Assembly (NCBI RefSeq): GCF_022921095.1
Contig: NZ_CP095053.1
Coordinates: 3,514,501-3,578,500, forward strand
DNA from: Hymenobacter aerilatus
Lineage (GTDB): Bacteria > Bacteroidota > Bacteroidia > Cytophagales > Hymenobacteraceae
Direction: 5' to 3'
Length of the DNA: 64,000 nt
Shown here one piece after another: positions 41,705-50,714 of this stretch (within the stretch, counting starts at the first letter, position 1; every line of letters begins with the position of its first letter). The position numbers were made by a program, and so were the translations under genes. The notes below the pieces were generated by a model. It had not been told where the DNA came from and did not search any database. It was given only the letters and a program-made list of their open reading frames with translations.

Positions 41705-44050
41705 CTAATTCTCTACCACTGCAATTTTACTGATACAGCCGTTTTTGCCGTCGGCATCAGATGAGAGGACCAAGTACACACCGGACTGCACACGGCGGTT
41801 GTTGCTGTCGAGTAGGTTCCAGGTGACAGTGCCGCCGTTGGCGCGGGTTTGGTAGACAAGGGCACCAGTTACGTCCGTTATTTTCACAATGGCATCGTTC
41901 ACCAAACCCGAAATGCCTACCTCACCCGTGAAGCTGGTGCGCACGGGATTGGGGGTCACCTTCGCGCAGTCGGGCTTGCCTTCTGTCACGGTGGCCGAGC
42001 CGCGGTATGTTACCAGACCCGCATCAGTCGCCACGAATACCTCGCCGGTGCGGTCGTTCACCGACACGTCGTTGATGTGATTGGAAGGCAGCGGGCTGTT
42101 GGCGGTAGTAAAGTGCAATAGCGCCTCGTCGGCATCGGCGTTGAACAACCACAAGCCATTATCGGCCGTGCCGAACCACTTGCGGTTGGCCCCATCCGTG
42201 GCAATGCACAGCACCGTTTGGCCGCGCAAGACCGGAAAGCCAATATCCGTCTCACCTTTGCGCAGCAACGGCACCCGAAAAGTTGCGCTGGGGTCGAAGC
42301 CTTGATTGGGGTCGTCGAAGACGGCTACGCCTACCTCCTGGCTGCTGCCGCTGGCCACCCATATGGCGCCCCGCCGATCCTTCACCACATCGTAGAGGTT
42401 AATCAGACCCGGCGTAGAATTATCGGGAGCAGTAGCACTCGTGAAATAGCGCACGGCGCCGGTAGCAGGGTCATAGGCCACCAAGCCCTGTCCGCCCTGG
42501 CGGGCTTGTGTGGCCCAGGCCACGTTGTTGTCGTCGAGGGCGAGGCGGTCGAGGTTTTCGGAGCCGGAGAAGTAGGGTAGCGTGCGCCAGGCGTTGTTGG
42601 TAGGGCTGAAGACAAACAGGCCCGAAGTGTTGGTGCGCTGGTGGCGGTTCACTACCCACACGTCGCCATTACCGTCCTGGACCACGTCTGTGATGCGGGC
42701 GTAATTCGGATTGGCAATGGCGCTCAGAATCGGGCTGTTGCCGTTGGTGGGGTTGAACAACCGGAAGTTGCCCGCGCCTTTCCACTCCAGGAGGCCCTGC
42801 CCGTAGCTGCCCACGTAAAGGGTGCCGTTGGTGGTGCGTACGCCGCGGGTGAGGTCTTTGGGGTTGGGGTACTGTGCGGGGTCGGGTAAGCTAGCCGAGG
42901 TGATATTGGTCCAGCGGCCATCTTGGTACTCGTAGAAACCTGCGTATAGCTCATTTTGCAGGTAGCGGTCTTGGTAGCCCCCGCTAAATACATCGGTGAC
43001 GCCGCTACGGGCATCACTATACACACTAAAACTAAGAACAGTGGCCGGAGCATTGGTTACGAAGCTTTCGGCCTGTTGCCCATCGGCAGCCAGCCGGACG
43101 AGGCCATTGCGGTAATCGGCCACAAAATAAGCGCCATCCCGCGCCCGCACCACTGCCCTTGGCCCCTGAATGGCACTGGCGGATAAGGCGCGTACCTGCC
43201 CGGCAGCAGTCAGTACGCTCACCTTTTGGTTATCCGTAATCAGCAGGCCAGCCGCCGAAGACGCGAGTTGGTAGAACGCCCCGGCGCTGGTACCCGCCAC
43301 AGCCTCCCAGCTTTGGCTGGCTGGCAGGAAGCGGTAGAGTTGGTCGCCATTGACGCCGGCGTATACCGTACCAGCCTGCGTAGCCAGCGTGCGGTAAGGG
43401 TCGCCGGCGCGCGCAGGTAGAACCGCCGTCCAGGCACGATAATCGAGCAGATTGGCTGCCAACGAACCACGCAGAATCCCACCAGAGGTAGCGGCCAGCA
43501 GGTAGCCATTGGCTATGGCAGTGGCATATACCTGCACGGCCGCCCCACCGGCGCCAATGTTGGTGTAGGTTTCGCGCACTTCCAACCGCGTCATATCCAG
43601 CACCAGCAGCCCGAAGCTGCACGATAGGTAGGCCAGCCGGTTGTTGAAGGAAACGCCGTAAATGGCCTTAACGCCCGTAATTTGCTTGCGCAGAATATCG
43701 GTCAGATTCTGAATGGAACCATCTGGTTGCAACACATCGAGGTTGCCATTGGCGTAGACCACCAGCGTCTGGCGCGTTAAGGAGTCGTAGGCCACGGTTT
43801 GCACATTCACGTCGTGCAGACCGTCGCGGCGCGAGAGTAGGGCTGTGGTATTCAGCTCCTTATCATAGTAAAAAAAGGCATCTTCGGCGGCTACGTACAC
43901 ACGGCTGCCAGCATCAGCCAAGGCCTTGGCGCGGTTGATGGGCAGGTGCAGCTGCCAGTCGCCATACCCCACACCCGACTGTGCCCACGCGGGCGGCAGA
44001 CTCGTGAGCAACAGCAGTATACAACACAGGGTGGGTAAGAGGTGGCGCAT
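41705..44050 (-). CDS. porZ: PorZ-like type IX secretion protein
   Basis: 781 residues from the ATG ending at 44050 (44068 is another candidate). After the signal peptide (RHLLPTLCCILLLLTSLPPAWA), the start is GDWQLHLPINRAKALADAG, typical of PorZ. Two seven-bladed propeller-like regions with short SXPGGD/W repeats follow, and a C-terminal sandwich of T9SS-CTD type ends with PNPVRTSFTGEVGISG and IVKITDVTGALVYQ. PorZ delivers the anionic lipid anchor to cargo in the attachment complex, so type IX secretion is predicted for the organism. Confidence 0.85.
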   Translation of the reverse strand: MRHLLPTLCCILLLLTSLPPAWAQSGVGYGDWQLHLPINRAKALADAGSRVYVAAEDAFFYYDKELNTTALLSRRDGLHDVNVQTVAYDSLTRQTLVVYANGNLDVLQPDGSIQNLTDILRKQITGVKAIYGVSFNNRLAYLSCSFGLLVLDMTRLEVRETYTNIGAGGAAVQVYATAIANGYLLAATSGGILRGSLAANLLDYRAWTAVLPARAGDPYRTLATQAGTVYAGVNGDQLYRFLPASQSWEAVAGTSAGAFYQLASSAAGLLITDNQKVSVLTAAGQVRALSASAIQGPRAVVRARDGAYFVADYRNGLVRLAADGQQAESFVTNAPATVLSFSVYSDARSGVTDVFSGGYQDRYLQNELYAGFYEYQDGRWTNITSASLPDPAQYPNPKDLTRGVRTTNGTLYVGSYGQGLLEWKGAGNFRLFNPTNGNSPILSAIANPNYARITDVVQDGNGDVWVVNRHQRTNTSGLFVFSPTNNAWRTLPYFSGSENLDRLALDDNNVAWATQARQGGQGLVAYDPATGAVRYFTSATAPDNSTPGLINLYDVVKDRRGAIWVASGSSQEVGVAVFDDPNQGFDPSATFRVPLLRKGETDIGFPVLRGQTVLCIATDGANRKWFGTADNGLWLFNADADEALLHFTTANSPLPSNHINDVSVNDRTGEVFVATDAGLVTYRGSATVTEGKPDCAKVTPNPVRTSFTGEVGISGLVNDAIVKITDVTGALVYQTRANGGTVTWNLLDSNNRRVQSGVYLVLSSDADGKNGCISKIAVVEN

Positions 44051-44120
44051 ACGGAACAAGGTACACACTACGCCTTTAGCTTGTAGCTATCAGCCGTGAG
44101 CTTTTCTATCGGTCGGCCAA

Positions 44121-44750
44121 CTACCTTTCCTGCCGGGCAGTTGGGCGAGGTACCACAGGCGTTTTCTCCTGCATACCGGCCTGAAAACACGGCCGGCAGC
44201 GTGCCTCATAGGAATCAGTTTCTCCCAGCAGCACCTGCGCCTCCGATGCGGCAATGCGAAAAGAATAGGCTGCCACCTCACCGCAGCACACGCACACGGC
44301 GTTTACTTTGGTCACAAACTCGGCCACGGCCATCAGGGCCGGCATGGGGCCAAAGGGCTTGCCGGTGTAGTCCATGTCGAGACCAGCCACAATCACACGG
44401 GTGCCCTGGTTGGCCAGCTGGTTGCACACATCTACCAGCGAGGCATCGAAAAACTGCGCTTCGTCAATACCTACTACGTCGCAGCCGCTGGCGAGCAGCA
44501 GCATTTCCTCGGGTAGCTGCACGGGTGTGGAGCGGATACTGGTGGCGTTATGCGACACCACGTCGTGCTCGTGGTAGCGGGTATCGAGGGATGGCTTGAA
44601 GATTTCGACCCGCTGACGGGCAATTTTGGCGCGATTGAGCCGGCGGATCAGCTCCTCGGTTTTACCCGAAAACATGGAGCCCGCCACTACTTCGATCCAG
44701 CCCCGGTGCGGTGCTTCGCGGCCATTGCCAACGCGAGGTTCGATGAACAC
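44121..44750 (-). CDS. tdk: Thymidine kinase
   Basis: 209 residues of the type II (tetrameric) kinase. P-loop [11 protein letters not shown] near residue 24, Asp-containing [10 protein letters not shown], lasso segment [16 protein letters not shown], and zinc Cys pairs CVCCGE and CRPC. It phosphorylates thymidine to dTMP; with the nucleoside symporter and ndk it forms a salvage route. The C-terminal tail is Arg/Pro-rich. Confidence 0.95.
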   Translation of the reverse strand: MFIEPRVGNGREAPHRGWIEVVAGSMFSGKTEELIRRLNRAKIARQRVEIFKPSLDTRYHEHDVVSHNATSIRSTPVQLPEEMLLLASGCDVVGIDEAQFFDASLVDVCNQLANQGTRVIVAGLDMDYTGKPFGPMPALMAVAEFVTKVNAVCVCCGEVAAYSFRIAASEAQVLLGETDSYEARCRPCFQAGMQEKTPVVPRPTARQER

Positions 44751-44874
44751 AGTGGGTAGGGAGTGACTGAGTGATTGATTGACTGAGTGCGTTTGCCCAG
44801 AGGCAAAGGGTCAAATTTACAACTTTGGCCGGCAGGGGCAACAGGGTAGGGAGGTGTGAGGGTAGGATGACATA

Positions 44875-44914
44875 CTTCCTACCTTCCTACCTTCCTACCC
44901 TCCTACCCTCCTAC
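44875..44914. repeat. Five 8-bp tandem repeats of the CCTACC motif
   Basis: Units CTTCCTAC x3 and CCTCCTAC x2 in tandem. It runs up to and includes the TAG stop codon of the ferredoxin gene (44911-44913), so slippage in the array could alter the protein end. CCTACCC heptamers in the neighbouring 70 bp add to the local cluster. Confidence 0.8.
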
Positions 44915-45237
44915 CCTTCTCCATACTGCACGTGCGGAAGCTTAGTGGCTTCGGGCACGCGCCCAGCTACCTCGCCGGCGGGGAGGCGGGTTTGGCAAGT
45001 GAGGCGTTCGTGGTTGAGTAGACGGCCGGCGCGCCGGTAACGCAATTCTGCGTCCGTAGGTGGCGTTAGTAGTTCCAGCCCCTTCGTCACTTGGATACGG
45101 CAGCTGGTGCACCGCCCACGGCCCCCGCAGGCGTGCATCCAGTCGTGACCGGCAGCGTGTAGCGCGGCCAGCAACGTAGCGTCGGCCGGTACCGGCACGG
45201 CCGCGTCGAATAGATTTTGCACGGTCAGAATGGGCAT
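44911..45237 (-). CDS. 2Fe-2S plant-type ferredoxin
   Basis: 108 residues. Cluster cysteines lie in ACGGRGRCTSCRI and at CQTRLPAG, matching C-x5-C-x2-C...C. Residues 1-32 form the usual beta-grasp start. It probably feeds electrons to an oxygenase or reductase not seen here. The gene is divergent from the following plus-strand gene, and its stop lies in the tandem repeat. Confidence 0.88.
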   Translation of the reverse strand: MPILTVQNLFDAAVPVPADATLLAALHAAGHDWMHACGGRGRCTSCRIQVTKGLELLTPPTDAELRYRRAGRLLNHERLTCQTRLPAGEVAGRVPEATKLPHVQYGEG

Positions 45238-45270
45238 CTTTCCCTAAATTGCCATTGAATAAGGCTTTCA

Positions 45271-46389
45271 ATGAAGGATAACTATAGCTCCGCGAAACGC
45301 GAACAATACGGCTGCCGCCTGGCGGCGCACCTGTGCAACCAGCACTTCCTTGCCCAGCCCGACGCCACCCTGGACGGTCCCGCCGTGCTGCAATTTACGC
45401 CTATCCGGCAGATCAATCTGTTTGTGGTACAGCAGCTCCTGGGGCAGTGGACCCAGGAAATGGCCCGGCTGCGCAGTCCCTACTTTGATTTTGAGGCGGC
45501 CGATGTACGGCAGGCCCTTACACAGTTCATGAACGTTTTGTCGCGGCGCATTAAGTTGAGCCGGGCCACGTTCGAGCCATTGCTGGCTACGGCCGTGAGC
45601 GATACGCTGGGCATTGCCACCGATGCAGAGCAGATTTTTGAGGGTAAAATCTTGGGCACTACCCCCAGCGTAACGGTGGAGCAACTGCGCGACGCGCTGC
45701 GCTACATTGATGTAGACAAGGCGTGGTTCCAGACGTTTATCGACTCGCTGGTGACGGGTGCGCCGCTGGAGCGCAGCTTTGTGCTGGAGCGGTTTCGGCA
45801 GTACCAGCAGGCCAACCATGCCCGGCAGCGCCCTCTAGATAAGCTGGTGGAGGAGCTAAGCAACCTGCTACCCCTCACGGCCGCCGACTTGCGCGAGGAC
45901 GGTCCTGTGGCGGAAGCCCCGGCCCGGCCCGTTACCCCTGTCCCTATGCCGGTTGCCCCTGTTGCCCCTACCCCCGCGCCGGCTGTCACCCCGCCGGTAG
46001 CCCCCCCAGCCCTGCCTACCCTGACAGGTGCAACCGAGGGGCCGGCCGGCCGCCTCTACGACAAACTCAAGAGCGAGCAGCCGGCACCAGCTAGCCTGAG
46101 TGCCACGCTGCGCCCCGAACGCGGCGCAGCCACGCTAGCCGAAAAACCCACCAAAGTGGAATCGTTGCGCGAGGCTATTTCCATCAACCAGCGGTTCAGC
46201 TTCATCAACGAGCTATTCAGCGGGGAAAACATGGAATACCACGCGGCTATTCAGCACCTCGATACCTTACCCGATGCCGACGCGGCCAAGCGCTACGTGA
46301 CCGAGACGCTGGCCAAATCGCACGACTGGACTCGCAAAGAAGAACACGTGGGCCGCTTGCTGAAGCTCATTGACCGCAAGTTTGCCTAA
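45271..46389 (+). CDS. Conserved-looking protein of unknown function
   Basis: 372 residues with no signal peptide or membrane helix. An N-terminal helical region (1-200) is separated by a Pro/Ala/Val-rich linker (about 216-255) from a helical C-terminal domain with SINQRFSFINELFSGENMEYHAAIQHLDTLP. I recall similar C-termini in Bacteroidetes hypothetical proteins but no assigned function. It is divergent from the ferredoxin gene with a 33-bp gap. The linker suggests two folded parts tethered for protein contact. Confidence 0.75.
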   Translation: MKDNYSSAKREQYGCRLAAHLCNQHFLAQPDATLDGPAVLQFTPIRQINLFVVQQLLGQWTQEMARLRSPYFDFEAADVRQALTQFMNVLSRRIKLSRATFEPLLATAVSDTLGIATDAEQIFEGKILGTTPSVTVEQLRDALRYIDVDKAWFQTFIDSLVTGAPLERSFVLERFRQYQQANHARQRPLDKLVEELSNLLPLTAADLREDGPVAEAPARPVTPVPMPVAPVAPTPAPAVTPPVAPPALPTLTGATEGPAGRLYDKLKSEQPAPASLSATLRPERGAATLAEKPTKVESLREAISINQRFSFINELFSGENMEYHAAIQHLDTLPDADAAKRYVTETLAKSHDWTRKEEHVGRLLKLIDRKFA

Positions 46390-46419
46390 CAATGTGCTGT
46401 TAATGCCCCACTGTGTAGC

Positions 46420-46460
46420 AAGGCCTGGTTGATTTCCGCATGGACAACCGGGCCTTTTTT
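46420..46460 (+). terminator. Intrinsic terminator
   Basis: A 12-bp stem with one mismatch (AAGGCCTGGTTG against CAACCGGGCCTT) and an immediate T6 run. Terminates the gene ending at 46389. Confidence 0.75.
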
Positions 46461-46698
46461 GTGTACACCTGCGTGAGGGTCCAACGCCCCTAACACGAGT
46501 GGCCACTATGCTTAGCACTTTATATGGCGAAGACACTGGTGCCGACGTAGGGGCGGGCTGCTTATGTTTCGCACGTGCTTGCGCCACGGGGCCTCGCCGC
46601 ACGCGACACTGCCGGCTAGTACAGTGGTATTGCTCAGCCATCGGGTGCTATAACCTCTACCCTGGACCATCATTACACTCCGCTTCTACCGCTGTCAC
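46461..46698. other. Intergenic region, no feature recognised
   Basis: Between the terminator and the rodA stop codon. No tRNA-like cloverleaf, long palindrome or likely coding segment was found; short plus-strand frames look random. An unannotated small RNA cannot be excluded. Confidence 0.35.
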
Positions 46699-47988
46699 TT
46701 ACCGAACCAGGTCCTGCTTGCGGTAGGCATCAATGGCCAGCAGAATAAACAGCAGGATGGTAAACGACCAGAGCGAAGAACCCCCATAGCTGAAAAACGG
46801 CAGCGGAATGCCTACTACCGGTGCCAGCCCAATGGTCATCCCGATGTTCACGGCGAAGTGAAAGAAGATGATGCTGGCCACGCAGTAGCCGTAGGTACGC
46901 CCGAACACCGATTTTTGCCGTTCGGCTACGTACACAATGCGCCATAGCAGCGTCATGAACAGCACGATGGTGACGATAGAACCAAGCCAGCCCCACTCCT
47001 CGCCTACGGTGCAGAAAATGAAGTCGGTGCTTTGGGCGGGCACAAAGTCAAACTTGGTTTGCGTGCCTTGCAAAAAGCCCTTGCCCACTACCCCACCCGA
47101 GCCAATGGCAATTTTGGCCTGCGTCACGTTCCAGCCTACCCCCAACGGGTCGGCCGAGGGATTGATCAATACCTCAATACGCTTGCGCTGGTGGTCCTGC
47201 AACATAGAATTGAAGAAGAAATCAACACCGAATACCATTCCGATTACCACCAGCCACACACCTATTGAGAGCGGCAGATGGTGGCGCAATACCCGATTGT
47301 TGAATACCAATACCAGCACCAACAACACCGTAAAAAACCCGATCAGCCAGAGCTTGGGTACCAATAGCGCCAGAATGAGAATAGCGCCACCTGCCACTAG
47401 CAACAGCAAAATCAGCGGCGACATACCTTCCCGAAAGTAGGCCAGCAGAAATGCCCCGAATACCAGAGCCTGGCCGGTTTCGTTTGCTGCAATGATGAGC
47501 AACGGGGGTAGGAGCGTAAGGAAGGCCAAGGCCAACTGGTCGCGGAAGTTCTGGTGGCGCAGGTTGATGCCCGCCATGTAGCGCGATACGGCCAGGGCCG
47601 TGATAAACTTGGCAAATTCGGCGGGTTGCAGGCGCACGGGTCCTAGCTCCAACCACGAGCGGGAGCCCGCGATAGGCCGCGCAACAAAGGGCGTGATAAT
47701 CAAAAGCAGAATCATGCCCGCGTAGAGCGCGTAGGCAAAGGTGTCGTAGGCTTTGTAGTCGATGACGAGCAGGACCACAATCATGAGCACGGCCGTCCCG
47801 ATCCACAAAATCTGCTTGAACCAGTTGAAGTTCATCAGCTCCCCAAAGCTCAGACCAAAGACGTGGGTAGGCGCATCGGGCGAGTAGCTGGCCGCATACA
47901 CGTTCAACCACCCCACGAACACCATCAGCAGATAGATGCCTACGGTAACCCAATCAATGCTGCGGGAATAACGAGCGGGGGTTTTCAA
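46699..47988 (-). CDS. rodA: Rod-shape SEDS glycosyltransferase RodA
   Basis: 429 residues with about ten membrane helices of the FtsW/RodA/SpoVE family. Key features: ARPIAGSRSWLELGPVRLQPAEFAKF, EWGWLGSI, and the final GIPLPFFSYGGSS loop. It polymerises lipid II for side-wall growth together with PBP2. Last of the mre-mrd cluster, 143 bp behind mrdA with a family B repeat in between. Confidence 0.95.
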   Translation of the reverse strand: MKTPARYSRSIDWVTVGIYLLMVFVGWLNVYAASYSPDAPTHVFGLSFGELMNFNWFKQILWIGTAVLMIVVLLVIDYKAYDTFAYALYAGMILLLIITPFVARPIAGSRSWLELGPVRLQPAEFAKFITALAVSRYMAGINLRHQNFRDQLALAFLTLLPPLLIIAANETGQALVFGAFLLAYFREGMSPLILLLLVAGGAILILALLVPKLWLIGFFTVLLVLVLVFNNRVLRHHLPLSIGVWLVVIGMVFGVDFFFNSMLQDHQRKRIEVLINPSADPLGVGWNVTQAKIAIGSGGVVGKGFLQGTQTKFDFVPAQSTDFIFCTVGEEWGWLGSIVTIVLFMTLLWRIVYVAERQKSVFGRTYGYCVASIIFFHFAVNIGMTIGLAPVVGIPLPFFSYGGSSLWSFTILLFILLAIDAYRKQDLVR

Positions 47989-48024
47989 TTAGAAAGTAAG
48001 AATTAAGAATGCCTTGATGTTGTG

Positions 48025-48118
48025 TCATGCTGAGCAGAGTCGAAGCATCTCTACCACATGGTGATTCTAATCAGCCGGAACTACTCACCGTCGAGATACT
48101 CCGCTGCGCTCAGCATAG
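48025..48118. repeat. Dispersed inverted repeat, family B copy 2
   Basis: Left end TCATGCTGAGCAGAGTCGAA and right end CGCTGCGCTCAGCATA form imperfect arms with GAAGCATCTC at the left and GAGATACTC at the right. It is more diverged than copy 1 at 5633-5720. It lies between mrdA and rodA. Confidence 0.7.
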
Positions 48119-48131
48119 TATTCTACCTATA

Positions 48132-49964
48132 CTAATGGTGGCGTTTCACGAAACGGTCGGCGGAGCCAGGTAGCCACTCTTCCCATTTCTTGCGCACTAC
48201 TTTGCCGCGCAGGTAGCGCTCCACCATCAGCGAGGCGAGAGGAGCCGCCGAAGAACCACCGAAACCAGCATTTTCAATAAACACAGCAATGGCAATCTTG
48301 GGGTCTTCTACCGGGGCAAAAGCTGCAAAGGTAGCATGGTCGGCACCGTGGCGGTTTTGTACAGTACCGGTTTTGCCGGCCATAGAAATACCGAACTGCT
48401 CCAGGCTAGCTAGGTTGGCGGTGCCACCCCTACCCACCACCATCTGCATCCCCGGGATAATCTGCTCGAAATAGCGCGAATGTACGCTGGTGGTGTGGCG
48501 CTCCTGAAATTGGGGTAGTGGCCCGCTCTGCCCAATGCTGCGCACGAAATGCGGTGTGTAATAATAGCCTCGGTTGGCAATGATGGCCATGATGTTGGCC
48601 ATTTGCAGGCTCGTTACCTGCACCTCGCCTTGCCCAATACTCAACGAATACACCGTTTTGTAGGTCCAGCGGTGGTGGCCGTAGCGCTTGTCGTAGTATT
48701 CGGGCGACGGGATTAAGCCTTTTTTCTCGCCCATCAAATCCACGCCCAGCTTTTCGCCTAGTCCAAAGCTTTGCACGCTGCGCTTCCACTCGGCCAGCCC
48801 CAGCCGCGAGTCCTCAAACCGATTGCGCGAGCGGCCACGCAGCACCATGGCCTGCATCACTTGGTAGAAATAGGGGTTGCAGCTTTGCTTGATGGCAATG
48901 CTCACGTTGCTGGGGTACTCGTGGTTGTGCGTGCAGCGTACCAGGCGCTGGTTGCAGGGAAAACCGGTGTTGGCCGATACGGCGCCCGACTGCATAGCCA
49001 CTAGCTCGTTTACTAGCTTAAATACCGAGCCCGGCGAGTAAATAGCTGTGAGGGGCCGGTCGATGAGGGGGCGCTCGGGGTTGTTGAGCAGCTCCATGTA
49101 GCGGTTGCCCAGGCCCTTGCCTGTGAGCATGGCCGGATCGTAGGCCGGCGCCGACACGAACGCCAAAATCTCGCCGGTTTTGGGGTCGATGGCGACTACC
49201 GTACCGCGTTTGCCAGCCATCAGCATCTCGCCGTACTGCTGCAAGTCAATGTCGATGCCAGTATGCAGATCCTGACCGGCCACGGAGAGCGTGTCGAACT
49301 CACCGCCCCGGAAGGCGCCTTTCTCAATACCGCGTACGTTCACCATGCGGTATTGCACGCCCCGGCGCCCCATCAGCTCCTTCTCGTAGAACGACTCTAA
49401 GCCGCTAATGCCCAGAAAATCGGTAGGACGGTACTTGGCGTATTTTTCTCTGTCTACCCAAGTGGCAGGGATAGGCCCCACGTAGCCCAGGGCATGAGCC
49501 ATGCTCTGGGTACCATAGGCGCGGGCCATGCGCGCCTCAATGCGAAAGCCCGGAAAATCAATCAGGTTGTCCTGAATGGCAGCCAACTCAGAAGTGCTTA
49601 GGTTTTGCACCAGCGGTGAGGCCTTCACGCGCGAGTATTTTTTGGCAGCCAGCAGGCCGGCGCGCAGGTCTTCTATGGGCAGTTGCAGCAGCTGGCAAAA
49701 GCGCGCCGTGTCCAGCTGTTTCACCTCGCGGGGCACCACCAGCAAGTCGTACACTGGCGTATTCTGCACCAGCAGTTTGCCGTTGCGGTCGTAAACCAGG
49801 CCTCGGTAGGGAATCTTCACGATGCGCTGCAACGTGTTGCGGTCAGCGGCCAGCTTGTAGCTGCCATCCAGCACCTGAATGTAAAAGAGCCGACCCGCGA
49901 ACAGCATTGCCACGGCCAGAAAAATGGCCTGCACCACGTATTTGCGTCCTTCTAGATATTGCAA
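48132..49964 (-). CDS. mrdA: Penicillin-binding protein 2
   Basis: 610 residues. One N-terminal membrane helix, a pedestal region and a transpeptidase domain with the active-site SxxK at SPGSVFKLV, SxN at KQSCNPYF and KTGT near the C-terminus (GKTGTVQNR). Works with RodA in the elongasome to cross-link new peptidoglycan. It sits 216 bp behind mreD. Confidence 0.95.
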   Translation of the reverse strand: MQYLEGRKYVVQAIFLAVAMLFAGRLFYIQVLDGSYKLAADRNTLQRIVKIPYRGLVYDRNGKLLVQNTPVYDLLVVPREVKQLDTARFCQLLQLPIEDLRAGLLAAKKYSRVKASPLVQNLSTSELAAIQDNLIDFPGFRIEARMARAYGTQSMAHALGYVGPIPATWVDREKYAKYRPTDFLGISGLESFYEKELMGRRGVQYRMVNVRGIEKGAFRGGEFDTLSVAGQDLHTGIDIDLQQYGEMLMAGKRGTVVAIDPKTGEILAFVSAPAYDPAMLTGKGLGNRYMELLNNPERPLIDRPLTAIYSPGSVFKLVNELVAMQSGAVSANTGFPCNQRLVRCTHNHEYPSNVSIAIKQSCNPYFYQVMQAMVLRGRSRNRFEDSRLGLAEWKRSVQSFGLGEKLGVDLMGEKKGLIPSPEYYDKRYGHHRWTYKTVYSLSIGQGEVQVTSLQMANIMAIIANRGYYYTPHFVRSIGQSGPLPQFQERHTTSVHSRYFEQIIPGMQMVVGRGGTANLASLEQFGISMAGKTGTVQNRHGADHATFAAFAPVEDPKIAIAVFIENAGFGGSSAAPLASLMVERYLRGKVVRKKWEEWLPGSADRFVKRHH

Positions 49965-50180
49965 AGCAAAGAAAATCTGAATATTAGACTACACCAATGC
50001 ATAGTGTAGCGGCACCGCAAAGATACAAACCATTAGGCGGTAAGAATCAGTTAAACTGTGCAACTGCACAGATGAGTTACCCGCCTACCCCAAACAAACG
50101 GAGCAAACCAAGCCAGTCAGCAGATAGTTTCTCGCTTCGACGCCACGGACGGCAGATGGAGCATATTCACTCCTCCTATC

Positions 50181-50714
50181 CTAGCGCGAGCGACGACGGG
50201 TGGGGAAGAATACCAGTTGCACAATCAGCATCACCAGCGTAGTGTAGAGGGTGCTGACCAGGATTTTGGCCATGGTGAAGCCCAGCGACAGAAAGCTGCC
50301 CAGCTCCAGCAGAAAGAAGGCCACGTGGTGTAAGGCTATCAGCAGTATTAGATAGACCATCATCCACTGCCAGCCCATCTGGTGAATATTCACCGAGTCG
50401 GCAGCGTCGTAGCCGTCGCGGGGGGTAAGCAGGCGCAATACCCACGGCCGTAGATAGGCCGTAAAAACAGCTGAGGCGGTGTATAGTCCACCTGTATCCT
50501 GAAACACATCCACTGTGAAGCCCAGCACAAACCCCAACAGTAGCTGTACCACAATGGGCGTTTCGATGGGTAGGAACAGTAAAAAGCCTAGGTAGAAGAA
50601 GTTCCAGCCCAGGTCGAACAGCACGAAGTTGCTGTTGTTGAGCAACAGCACATACAGCCCCACGAAGAGCGTGAAGCGCACCAGCTGCCACCCAATGGTT
50701 CCAACTATGCTCAT
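50181..50714 (-). CDS. mreD: Rod shape-determining protein MreD
   Basis: 177 residues with five hydrophobic segments and the family pattern IVVQLLLGFVLGFTVDVFQDTGGLY. An inner-membrane partner of MreC in the elongasome. Start overlaps the mreC stop by 4 nt (ATGA), indicating translational coupling. Confidence 0.88.
   Translation of the reverse strand: MSIVGTIGWQLVRFTLFVGLYVLLLNNSNFVLFDLGWNFFYLGFLLFLPIETPIVVQLLLGFVLGFTVDVFQDTGGLYTASAVFTAYLRPWVLRLLTPRDGYDAADSVNIHQMGWQWMMVYLILLIALHHVAFFLLELGSFLSLGFTMAKILVSTLYTTLVMLIVQLVFFPTRRRSR

Noticed and set aside
44875..44914. CRISPR-like array
   Set aside because: Units are only 8 bp with no spacers; it is a microsatellite and no cas gene is present.
46461..46698. 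Possible tRNA or small RNA gene
   Set aside because: No T-loop GGTTCGAATCC-like element or CCA end was found, and no stem with a T run except the terminator before it.
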